Source of the DNA: a virus
Length of the DNA: 59,110 nucleotides
Virus record (IMG/VR): IMGVR_UViG_3300025626_000029
Span: 1 to 59,110 of that record
Strand: one strand, 5' to 3'
The notes under the pieces were generated by a model. The model was not told the origin of the DNA and ran no database searches. It was given only the letters and a program-made list of their open reading frames with translations. A program made the translations under genes and the position numbers. The first letter of the stretch is position 1. Each line of letters begins with the position of its first letter. Of this stretch, positions 14,963 through 24,600 are shown piece by piece.

Positions 14963-15322
14963 ATGGCAACACAAATAAATCTAGATACATCAACAAGAGT
15001 AGATATTACCTGTCGCAAGGGTGATACGTTTAAGCTTGAGCTTACGTTTACCGACTCGGATGGTACAGCTATTGATATTTCAGGATATTCTTGGAAGATG
15101 GATGTAAAAGAAACAGATACGTCTTCAGGTGATATTATTGCTGATGATAGCTTTACTTACTCTGGTGCTAGCAATGGAAAACTAACGATTACTTCAGACG
15201 CTCCTACAATGGCTGGAGTATCTGGCGGTTTATATGTTTACGATCTTCAGTCTACCAACTCTGGTGAAGTTAAAACTTGGGTGTACGGAATATTTAAAAT
15301 AAACGAAGACGTAAGTGAGTAA
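14963..15322 (+). CDS. BppU-like N-terminal tail domain protein
   Basis: 119 residues. The pattern DITCRKGDTFKLELTFTDSD, then AIDISGYSWKMDVKE and a late GLYVYDLQS strand matches the small beta domain found at the N-terminus of phage baseplate upper proteins and many fibre-associated proteins. It opens the tail/fibre gene block and overlaps the next gene by eight bases. It probably serves as a fibre attachment or adaptor domain. The receptor, if any, is unknown. Confidence 0.6.
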   Translation: MATQINLDTSTRVDITCRKGDTFKLELTFTDSDGTAIDISGYSWKMDVKETDTSSGDIIADDSFTYSGASNGKLTITSDAPTMAGVSGGLYVYDLQSTNSGEVKTWVYGIFKINEDVSE

Positions 15323-15635
15323 TATAGAGGTAAAGTCGGGAGACACAATAAACATAAACACTACTACTCAGGTAGCGTCCTCAACTATAAAGGTTGAACA
15401 AGGATTTACTTCGGTATCTATAAAAGGAATACAAGGTGGTGATGCTCACTATACACATACACAATCTACACCTAGTACCGTTTGGAGTGTTCAGCATAAC
15501 CTCGGTAAGAAAGCCTCGGTAACAGTAGTAGACAGCGCAGATAGCGTAGTTTACGGAGATATTGAGTATACAGATTTAAACAACTTAACAATAACCTTTA
15601 ACGGTGCTTTCTCTGGGAAGGCATACTTTAACTAA
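15315..15635 (+). CDS. Small beta-rich tail protein
   Basis: 106 residues. The C-terminal half (WSVQHNLGKKASVTVVDSAD, then DLNNLTITFNGAFSGKAYFN) is a repeated phage fibre module; a related version (SYAITHSLETLDVIVQVYEK) ends the 592-residue protein downstream. The N-terminal part is a Thr/Ser-rich beta segment. The gene overlaps its predecessor and lies seven bases before the next fibre gene. Likely a fibre tip or collar component, based on module similarity and position. Confidence 0.6.
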   Translation: MSNIEVKSGDTININTTTQVASSTIKVEQGFTSVSIKGIQGGDAHYTHTQSTPSTVWSVQHNLGKKASVTVVDSADSVVYGDIEYTDLNNLTITFNGAFSGKAYFN

Positions 15636-15641
15636 TAAACT

Positions 15642-17420
15642 ATGGCTATTAAGTATCTAAACAGCCTAAACTTAGGCAAAAACGAGTTACAAAACGCTCG
15701 TATTCAAAACTTAGCTACAGCTCCGTCAAGCCCAGTAGAAGGACAAATCTACTACAACACGGGTGATAATGAGATGTACTACTACGATGGAACTGCGTGG
15801 CAGTCTATGGCAGGGGATATTACCTCTGTTACAGCTGGTGCAGGTCTTACAGGTGGTGGAACAGACGGTGCTGTAACTCTATCTATCAGCTCTGGGGCGA
15901 TTACTAATGCAATGCTTGACAACAGTTCTTTAACTGTTACATCAGGTGCCGGTCTCACAGGAGGCGGTTCAATTGCATTGGGAGGCTCTAGAACGCTTAA
16001 TATCGGTGCTGGTACAGGTATTACTGTTAATGCCGATGATGTTGCCTTAGACACCTCTCATAACCGTAACGTAGATCACTCAGCTGTTACACTTACAGCA
16101 GGTGCGGGTTTAACCGGTGGTGGTGACATTACAGCGTCACGCACTTTCACCGTTGGAGCGGGTACTGGTATCGCAGTAAACGCTGATGATGTTGCTCTTA
16201 GCCACTTAGGTCTTGAAGCTTTAGCAGACCCTAACGCTGACCGTATCCTATTTTGGGATGACTCAGCAGGTGCTACAGCTTGGTTAAGCACTTCTTCTGC
16301 TAGTGGTTTATCACTATCTGGAACAACACTTAGCTTATCAGCTATCCCTAACTCAAGCCTTACAAACAGCTCTGTAACTTACACTTCTGGTAATGGTTTG
16401 ACTGGCGGTGGTGAAGTTGCTTTAGGCGGATCCGCTACATTTAACATTGGTGCTGGAACAGGTATTACAGTTAATGCTGATTCTATTGAGCTTTCAGGAG
16501 CTTCAAGTTTAACATCTACGGTATTACCTAAATGGGATTCTGGTGGTGAGTTGGTAGACTCTTTGGTAAGTGACGATGGTAGTACAGTAACTATCTCAGG
16601 TAACTTAACTGTAAGTGGTACAACTACTACGGTCAACACCGAGACTATTAACCTTGCTGATAATATCATCCTCTTAAACTCTAACGAGGCAGGCGCTCCT
16701 ACGCAGAATGCAGGTATTGAGATTGAGCGTGGTACATCTACAAACGTACAGTTTGTTTGGGATGAAACAGGAGACCGCTGGGACTTTGGTGCTACCTACG
16801 ATGTACGTGCAAATGCATTTATTGGTGACTTAGAAGGTAACGCTGATAGCGCTACTGTTTGGGCTAATGCTAGAACAATCACTGTAGATGGCGATGTTTC
16901 TGGTAGTGTTTCAATTGATGGTTCTGCTGATGTTACCCTGAGTGTTACTGTAGATGGTGTTCAAGCCAACTCTGTTGCTTTAGGTACAGATACTACAGGA
17001 AACTATGTTGCTACGGTAACTACTTCAGGAGCGTTAAACGGATCAGCTTCTTCTGAAGGTGCTGCTTTAGCGCTTAGTGTAGATACAGCTACTACAGGTC
17101 AACAAGGTGTTGTTGAGTTAGCTACCAATGCTGAAACTATTACAGGAACAGATACTGGACGTGCAGTTACTCCAGCAGGAGTAGAGGCGCATCACGATTC
17201 TAAGAATCACGCTGAGGATGTAGGTGATGGAAGTGCTACTTCTTACGCTATTACTCACAGCTTAGAGACATTAGATGTAATTGTACAGGTTTACGAAAAG
17301 AGTAGCGGTGCTACAGTCTTTACAGATGTAGAGCGCACTGATACAGATACAGTTACTTTAGTTTTTGCTTCTGCCCCTGCTGCTAATGCGTACAGAGTAT
17401 TGGTAACAAGCGTAGCATAA
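15642..17420 (+). CDS. Tail fibre protein 1
   Basis: 592 residues. It starts MAIKYLNSLNLGKNELQNAR, an N-terminus shared with the next fibre gene (MAIKFLNSLN) and probably its virion anchor. Residues about 50-290 carry repeated blocks (AGAGLTGGGDITASRTF, GAGTGIAVNADDVAL) typical of trimeric beta fibre shafts. The middle has DNIILLNSNEAGAPTQNAGI, common in fibre shafts, and the end has the SYAITHSLETLDVIVQV module. There is no S74 domain. A terminator follows directly. Binding target unknown. Confidence 0.75.
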   Translation: MAIKYLNSLNLGKNELQNARIQNLATAPSSPVEGQIYYNTGDNEMYYYDGTAWQSMAGDITSVTAGAGLTGGGTDGAVTLSISSGAITNAMLDNSSLTVTSGAGLTGGGSIALGGSRTLNIGAGTGITVNADDVALDTSHNRNVDHSAVTLTAGAGLTGGGDITASRTFTVGAGTGIAVNADDVALSHLGLEALADPNADRILFWDDSAGATAWLSTSSASGLSLSGTTLSLSAIPNSSLTNSSVTYTSGNGLTGGGEVALGGSATFNIGAGTGITVNADSIELSGASSLTSTVLPKWDSGGELVDSLVSDDGSTVTISGNLTVSGTTTTVNTETINLADNIILLNSNEAGAPTQNAGIEIERGTSTNVQFVWDETGDRWDFGATYDVRANAFIGDLEGNADSATVWANARTITVDGDVSGSVSIDGSADVTLSVTVDGVQANSVALGTDTTGNYVATVTTSGALNGSASSEGAALALSVDTATTGQQGVVELATNAETITGTDTGRAVTPAGVEAHHDSKNHAEDVGDGSATSYAITHSLETLDVIVQVYEKSSGATVFTDVERTDTDTVTLVFASAPAANAYRVLVTSVA

Positions 17421-17444
17421 TTAGAAATAAATGAATATTTAAAG

Positions 17445-17480
17445 AGGGGTAGTGGCGGTAAGTCGCTACCCCTTTATTTT
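17445..17480 (+). terminator. Rho-independent terminator after fibre 1
   Basis: AGGGGTAG pairs with CTACCCCT (17466-17473) and is followed by TTATTTTTT. The next promoter box starts immediately after, at 17482. Confidence 0.8.
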
Positions 17481-17481
17481 T

Positions 17482-17489
17482 TATCTTTG
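17482..17489 (+). promoter_or_regulatory. Promoter box TATCTTTG for fibre 2
   Basis: A perfect TAnnTTTG box immediately downstream of the terminator T-run and 18 bases before the ATG at 17508. Confidence 0.6.
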
Positions 17490-17507
17490 TAGACATACAA
17501 TATTACT

Positions 17508-20500
17508 ATGGCAATAAAGTTTCTCAATAGTTTAAATGCAGACTCTGGTGTTCTGTATGTAGATGCAAATAGCAACAGAGTAGGTATTGGCACAACGAGT
17601 CCTGCTGTAGGATTAGATGTTAGACCCCTTGCAAGATTCTGGCACGGTTCAACAAGCCACTTCACTCAGTTCTCTAACGGTAATGAGATAAATACCTTTA
17701 ACTCATCAGGAGGTAGCACTGTAATGTATTTACAATACAGAAGTGGTAGTTTAAATGTTGGTGCTGGAACTTTAATTGTTCAAAGTGGTAACGGTAACGT
17801 AGGTATAGGTACAACTAGTCCAGCAGCTAAGTTAGAAGTTGTTGCGTCCACATCAGGATCAATAAAATTTACTCAAGGCGCTAACGCTTACCAGCAGCAG
17901 ATAGAAACTACTGGTCATACTATATTTCAAAGACCTGATAATCATATATTTCAGGTTAAAAGGGGTACGACTACCGACATGTATATCCAGTCAAATGGCA
18001 ACGTAGGTATTGGTACTACTAATCCATTAGAGAGGTTACATATAAACGGTGCAATCAAATTAGATCAGAGCGCTAATGTAGTCGGCAATGGTATTGCACA
18101 CCATACAAATGGTTACCTATATGTAACAGGTGGTACTGCAGGAGCTGCAATAGGTAATGATTCTTATAGTAGCGCAGTATATGCATTAGACAACGGCTCT
18201 TTAGAACTGTATGCAGGAAGTTCAAACAGGCTTCATATCACTTCTGGAGGCAACGTTGGTATTGGACTTACAAACCCTTCTCAAAAATTACACGTTGACG
18301 GAAACATAAAAGCAAACGGTAGCGTAAGTGTAACCAATATCGTTACAAATAGAATTGTTAAATTTAACGGAAGTGTTCTTGATGATTCTTTGTTATACGA
18401 TAATGGTACAAGTATTGGTTTAGGAACTACATCGCCAAACCCTTGGGCTCAATTAGAAACTAGTGGTACTGTAGCTGTAGGAGGAATACTATATGTTAAG
18501 TCTAGTCAAAAAATTCAAGGTCTAACAGGATTTCCTGGTAGTGCTGGTAATTTATCAATCAACCCAGATGGAGGTAACGTAGGTATTGGGACAACTAGTC
18601 CATCTTATAAATTAGATGTAAACGGGGAGGGTAGGATTACAGGTATGACTTTTACAGCTTCAGGAGCTACAAGAGCAATATCTACACATTCATCTGCGGG
18701 TCAATTACAATTAAATGGTGGTACTTCTGCAACAACTGGTGCATATATTAATATAGCTGGAGACTCTTACTCTACTGGTGATTATGTTGAGATAATAGCA
18801 GGAAGAACATATTTTACAGGCAACGTAGGTATTGGTACTTCTAGTCCAGAGCAAAAGCTCCACCTTTCAGGAAACTTTCTATTACAGAACAACAAAGAAA
18901 TAAGATTTAAGGACACTGGAGGAACTCAAAGAACAATTACAAGAGTAAATTCTTCAAATGAATTAGAAATTGGTTGGAGTGGTAGTGGTCCTGTTAAGTT
19001 TATGGGTGGAGGTTCCTATACAGAGCGTATGCGTATCCACACTGATGGTAATGTAGGTATTGGTAAAACAAACCCAGTTCGCACTTTAGATATTAATGGG
19101 TCTTTCTTAGCTAGAACAGCTAGTACAAATTTAGAGTATAACAATGGCGTTATATATCACGGAGGAAGTTATTACCAATTTTCAAGTGGTTCAAACTACT
19201 TGCTATACGGGCGCTCTGGAATGGGCTTGGTATTTGGTTCAAATGATTCTGAAGCAGCTAGATTTGATTTATCAGGTAATCTAGGTATTGGGACTACTTC
19301 GCCCACAGCGGCATTACACGTTCAGAAAGCTATTAACGGAGGATTTGCAGGAACCATATACAATACTCAAGCCACAGGCGGGTTTGGATTAAGCGTAAGA
19401 GGGGGTAACTCATCTGCTGAAGACGCATTAAGAGTGCAAAATGTAGGCGGAACGTATTTACTAAATGTTAAAGGCAACGGTAACGTAGGTATAGGAACTA
19501 CTAGTCCTCAAACTAATTTAGATGTATTCTCAGGCACAGGTGGTACATTAAGATTAGGTACATCAGACACTGTTGTATTAGGTGGAGACACTATAGGAAG
19601 AATAGAATTTTTCTCTTCAGATGCTACTAATACAAATAGTGGACTAGGAGCTTTTATTGACCTTGTAGCAGACGGAAGTCAAGATCATTTTAATCCTAAT
19701 GGAGATTTGCGTTTTGGTACATCATATGCTTCAGCATCAGCTGCCACAACGAGGATGACCATAAAGGGTAATGGTAACGTAGGCATTGGAACAACTAGTC
19801 CTTCTGAGAAGTTAGAGGTTCTAGGCGACATCAGATTTGGAGGATCAACTAATGGAGATTGGGCTGTATTAGAATACGGAACAAAGTCAATACAGTTCAC
19901 ACAATCTAACGCAGGATCTGGAGGTCACGAAATGAAATTTAGAACTCCAGGATGGAGTACGGATGCATTTATATACACAAACGGAAGCACAGAAAGATTC
20001 CGTATTACTGGTACTGGTAACGTAGGTATTGGGACTACAAGTCCTTCTGCTAAATTACACGTAGACGGAGATGTCCGTATCACCGGAGCATACTACGACT
20101 CAAATAACTCAGCAGGTACATCAGGTCAAGTTCTTTCTTCTACAGCTACAGGAACAGATTGGGTAAGCTTATCTGAGATTCAAGGTGTAGACGGTAGCGG
20201 TACTACTAATTATATTGCTAAGTGGAGTGATACTGATACAATTGCTAATTCTGTTATTTATGATAATGGGACTGACGTAGGTATTGGAACTACTAGTCCA
20301 AATGTTGAGTTAGCAGTTTATCAAACCAGTACTCCAAGACTACACCTACAAAATTCAACAAGTGGAACTGCTTACAATAAAGGATTTCAATTAGCATTAA
20401 GTGATAATGATGGTTATTTATGGAATTGGCAAAACGGTTCTACAATTTTTGGAACCAATAATACCGAACGTATGCGCATTACTAGCGCAGGTAATGTTGG

Positions 20501-21680
20501 TATTGGTACTACATCACCAAACGGAAAACTTCACGTTTATGGAGGTAGGCTTGTATTAGATAATATAGCAACAGCTCAAACGGCTATACAATTTAACTCA
20601 GCAGGTTCTGAGAAGATAGTGATGTATAGACCAACTAGTACAGAGGATTTCAGGATATATACTCCAGCTGCCGGTGACGCTTTTACCTTATTACAATCGG
20701 GCAACGTAGGTATTGGTACTACTAGCCCACAACAAAAACTTGATGTTAATGGAAATATAGGTCTTAGTGGTAATGGTACCGGAAATAGGTGGATTTTATT
20801 AAATGAAACTAATACATATGCTGGAACTTTAAGAATACAAGCAGGAGGAGGTAGCGCAGGTTATGGTGGTGCTATAAATATGTACGGTCACTCTCACGCT
20901 ACTAATCCCGGAGATGTTGCTGTAGGAATATCTAATGGGTCTGGGGGTTCATTTAGAGTAAATAGCACAGGAATAGATACAGGCACAGATTTATTTATAG
21001 TAAAATCATCAGGCAACGTAGGTATTGGGACTACTAGTCCTTCTTATAAGCTAGATGTTCAAGGCAATGCTGGATTAGCTACTATTAACACTAATGGAGC
21101 GATACAAGCCGGTGGGCAGTTTATTTCTGGTGCTGGTGAATTCGTGTCTAGTAGTTCGGGAACAGATGTGAATTTTAGAGCGGGTTCAACGCACCTTATG
21201 GTTCTAAAAACATCAGGTAACGTTGGTATTGGGACAACATCGCCTTCTGAAAAGCTTGAGGTAGACGGTAATGTAAAAGCTAACAGCTTCATCGGAGGCA
21301 ATGAGGCAGGTATCTACACCTTTAATGATACAGTCAATGCTAGTGCTTCAGAAGACATCTTTAGCATATCTAATCAACACGGTGCGCAGGCATTTAGAGT
21401 CACCTTTGTGTGTAGTACAAGTTCTTATTCTGTAGCTAAAACATTTGAAGTGGTACATTCTCACGGAATTGACCCTGTGTTCTTTAAAGTGGTAGACACA
21501 GGCGCTTTTGGAGGTCACGACTTTGATGTAAGTTTTGCAACAGAAGCAGGTGGTGGAGCGGCAAATAACAACAAAATCATTTGTACCATCACAAACAACT
21601 CCACAACTGTCAACGCAGACATTGCAACAACCGTCTTCTTGGGTGGTTCACCAACAACAATAACAGTAACAGCTTTATAA
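17508..21680 (+). CDS. Tail fibre protein 2 with GNVGIGTTSP repeats
   Basis: 1,390 residues. The MAIKFLNSLN anchor-like start is followed by about seventeen copies of a block whose core reads GNVGIGTTSP and continues KLDV/KLHV, spaced by variable beta segments, and often preceded by ERMRI or RLHI. This is the usual architecture of Bacteroidetes and marine phage trimeric fibres. It ends without an S74 chaperone, in a distinct C-terminal domain (HSHGIDPVFFKVVDTGAFGG) that may be the tip. Repeat cores are also nearly identical at DNA level (GGTAACGTAGGTATTGG variants), making recombination between copies likely. Confidence 0.8.
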   Translation: MAIKFLNSLNADSGVLYVDANSNRVGIGTTSPAVGLDVRPLARFWHGSTSHFTQFSNGNEINTFNSSGGSTVMYLQYRSGSLNVGAGTLIVQSGNGNVGIGTTSPAAKLEVVASTSGSIKFTQGANAYQQQIETTGHTIFQRPDNHIFQVKRGTTTDMYIQSNGNVGIGTTNPLERLHINGAIKLDQSANVVGNGIAHHTNGYLYVTGGTAGAAIGNDSYSSAVYALDNGSLELYAGSSNRLHITSGGNVGIGLTNPSQKLHVDGNIKANGSVSVTNIVTNRIVKFNGSVLDDSLLYDNGTSIGLGTTSPNPWAQLETSGTVAVGGILYVKSSQKIQGLTGFPGSAGNLSINPDGGNVGIGTTSPSYKLDVNGEGRITGMTFTASGATRAISTHSSAGQLQLNGGTSATTGAYINIAGDSYSTGDYVEIIAGRTYFTGNVGIGTSSPEQKLHLSGNFLLQNNKEIRFKDTGGTQRTITRVNSSNELEIGWSGSGPVKFMGGGSYTERMRIHTDGNVGIGKTNPVRTLDINGSFLARTASTNLEYNNGVIYHGGSYYQFSSGSNYLLYGRSGMGLVFGSNDSEAARFDLSGNLGIGTTSPTAALHVQKAINGGFAGTIYNTQATGGFGLSVRGGNSSAEDALRVQNVGGTYLLNVKGNGNVGIGTTSPQTNLDVFSGTGGTLRLGTSDTVVLGGDTIGRIEFFSSDATNTNSGLGAFIDLVADGSQDHFNPNGDLRFGTSYASASAATTRMTIKGNGNVGIGTTSPSEKLEVLGDIRFGGSTNGDWAVLEYGTKSIQFTQSNAGSGGHEMKFRTPGWSTDAFIYTNGSTERFRITGTGNVGIGTTSPSAKLHVDGDVRITGAYYDSNNSAGTSGQVLSSTATGTDWVSLSEIQGVDGSGTTNYIAKWSDTDTIANSVIYDNGTDVGIGTTSPNVELAVYQTSTPRLHLQNSTSGTAYNKGFQLALSDNDGYLWNWQNGSTIFGTNNTERMRITSAGNVGIGTTSPNGKLHVYGGRLVLDNIATAQTAIQFNSAGSEKIVMYRPTSTEDFRIYTPAAGDAFTLLQSGNVGIGTTSPQQKLDVNGNIGLSGNGTGNRWILLNETNTYAGTLRIQAGGGSAGYGGAINMYGHSHATNPGDVAVGISNGSGGSFRVNSTGIDTGTDLFIVKSSGNVGIGTTSPSYKLDVQGNAGLATINTNGAIQAGGQFISGAGEFVSSSSGTDVNFRAGSTHLMVLKTSGNVGIGTTSPSEKLEVDGNVKANSFIGGNEAGIYTFNDTVNASASEDIFSISNQHGAQAFRVTFVCSTSSYSVAKTFEVVHSHGIDPVFFKVVDTGAFGGHDFDVSFATEAGGGAANNNKIICTITNNSTTVNADIATTVFLGGSPTTITVTAL

Positions 21681-21688
21681 AATAAGAT

Positions 21689-24600
21689 ATGGCAATCACG
21701 TTTAATCACAACGATCAGGTATACGTAAAGGACGGTAAACTAGGTATTGGAACTGCTAGTCCAGCAGCTAAGTTAGAGGTGCTTAGCGGTGGCGGTATTC
21801 ATATAACCGATGACTCATTAGGGAGGACTTTAATAATAAAGCCAAGCTTATCGGGAGCTGTACACGAGTTTACTAGCGACAACACTGCAGCTGGGTATTC
21901 TTTTTCTAATAACTCATCCGAATTTATGCGTATTGCCGCAGACGGCAACGTTGGTATTGGAACTACTAGTCCTTCTTACAAACTGCACGTAGATGGAGAT
22001 ATTGGTATAAACGCTAACGATGCATTTAAAGCTAGGTATGATACTAATGAAAACTACCACGGTTCATTTAGATGGTCAGGCTACAATTAGGTAATAACGG
22101 AGCTAATAAGATTATAGCTGGTAGAACAGGCACAGCCGGGTATTTTCAGTTCTACGTAAACAATACAAACGATGCTTCAGATTATAATGTAACCCCAGAC
22201 GGTACTAAAATCTTAACATTAGCAGCTGATGGTACATCAACATTTACTGCAGGCAACGTAGGTATTGGAACTACTAGTCCAGCAGCTAAGTTGCATATAA
22301 AGATAAATGATTCTGGTGCTACTCCTATATCTCAACAACACTTAGTATTAGAACATAACTCAGCAACTGGATTAGGTATATTAACAACATCATCCACTTC
22401 TGGATATATTTTCTTTGGAGATGAAAATGATGCTCAACGTGGGTATATTTCATATAATCATCCTACTGATGATATGACTTTTAAAGTAGCTGGGTCTGAA
22501 AGGATGCGTATCATTAATAACGGCAACGTAGGTATTGGGACTACTAGTCCAGCCCATCCCTTGCACGTAAACGGTGCGGCTAGACTACAGGGGGCATTAG
22601 AAGTAAACTATGGGGTAAGCACTGCTGATGCAGCAATTAACGTAGGTGTATCTAGGACAGATAGCGGCTATGCTTACTTAGATTTAATTGGAGACACAAC
22701 ATACACCGATTATGGGTTAAGAGTAATCAGAGGAAACTCTGGAGCAAACGCCTCTTCTCAAATAAATCATAGAGGAACAGGAGATTTTGAATTTCGTGCG
22801 TTAGAGGCAGCGAATATTACATTTGATACTAACGCTACTGAAAGAATGCGTATTACTTCAGCAGGTAACGTAGGTATTGGAACTGCTAGTCCGACTTCAC
22901 AGTTTACCATCTCTGACCCAACTGCACCAACACTAGAGTTTAACCGTCAGGGTTCAACTGCTAATGGGTGGATAAAAACAACAGATAGTTCTCAAAACGT
23001 AGAAGCTGCTATTCAAATGTACGGAAACGAAGTGCGTTTGTTTACAAATGGAGAAAGTAACCAGAGAATGATGATAGACGCTTCTGGCAACGTTGGTATC
23101 GGGACGACAGCGCCTGTAAGTTTAGTACACGCAAGCAATGGAAATTATAGGGTTTCTAATGAGACTGCTGCAACTTTTAGGGGTTATGTTTTTGGAGCAA
23201 CTGCGGGCGACTCTACGGAATATAGTTACTTAAAATGGGAGCCTCAAGGAGGAGAATTGAGACTATGGAATAATCCGGCAGCATTTGGTGGATTTTTTAG
23301 TATTTATACAAACGCTGTAGAACGCTTACGCATCACCAGCGCAGGCAACATAGGTATTGGTACTACTGCACCAAATCATAAACTTGATGTTTCGGGTGTT
23401 ATTATGGGTAGAAGTGGTATTTCTACTTACGGATACCATAGAACAATTCCGGTATATTCTTATAGCAACGGAATTCTTATAGCTACTAATATCGCTACTT
23501 CTGACAATAATATGATTCAGTTAGAAGTTAGCGGAAATACATATTCAAACGGTACTCCTTTAAAAGCTCAATATCAGTGTTATAACTACACCAGTAGTGG
23601 AACATTTATTAGAAACTACGGCATTTCAACTCATCCAGAATTAGAGGTAGATGTTTTTCATTACAATGGATACGTTTACTTTTGGATGGAGCAGGTAAGC
23701 GATTTTAATACATTAACGTTTGAATTGTATTCTGGACTGTACAGTGATAGAAGAATAACTCAAACAAGCAACTCTGCTAAACCAACAACCGGAGTAACTA
23801 ATAGTGTAACTATTGTTCCTAAGTCTTGGTGGCACAGTGGAAATGATGGTACTGGTAGCGGATTAGATGCTGACTTACTAGATGGATTAGAAGCAACAGC
23901 TTTTGCAACTGCAGCACAAGGAACTAAAGCAGATACTGCACACGGATGGGGTGACCATTCTACTGAAGGATATGCACCTTTAGCTTCACCTGCTTTAACC
24001 GGTACACCAACAGCACCAACAGCAGGATCTACTACAAACAACACACAGCTTGCTACAACAGCTTTTGTACAAACTGCGGTATCAAACCTTGTTGACTCTG
24101 CTCCAGGTACGTTAGACACGCTTAATGAGCTTGCAGCTGCATTAGGTGACGATGCTAACTTTAGTACTACAATGACTACAGCATTGGGTAATAGATTACG
24201 TATTGATACTAATGCTCAAGGTCTAAACGCAACTCAACAAGCTAATGGTCGTACTAACCTAGGGCTGGGTACGGCTGCTACTTCGGCATCAACAGACTTT
24301 GTTTCAGCAACTGCTGATGATACAATGGCTGGAAAGTTAACTATTCAGAAAGTTTCTTCAAGTGTAAGTCAAGGTTCGTTTAGTCATTCAAATGCTCATT
24401 TAGATTTATACAATAGTTGGGAATCTAATACAGACCAAAAGGGTTCTATAATTACGTTTACCGACAATTATTACGATGGAAGTAATTACATTAAAACCAC
24501 AAGAGCAGCAATAAAAGGAGGAACTGACACTGTAGGTAATACTGCTGATGGTTATTTAGAGTTTTACACAGACTCTGCTGGAGCTAATTCTCCAAGTCTT

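Noticed and set aside
22073-22090. Programmed -1 frameshift as the explanation of the fibre break
   Set aside because: A -1 slip would give the right protein, but no slippery X-XXY-YYZ site or downstream structure is evident; a missing base is simpler.
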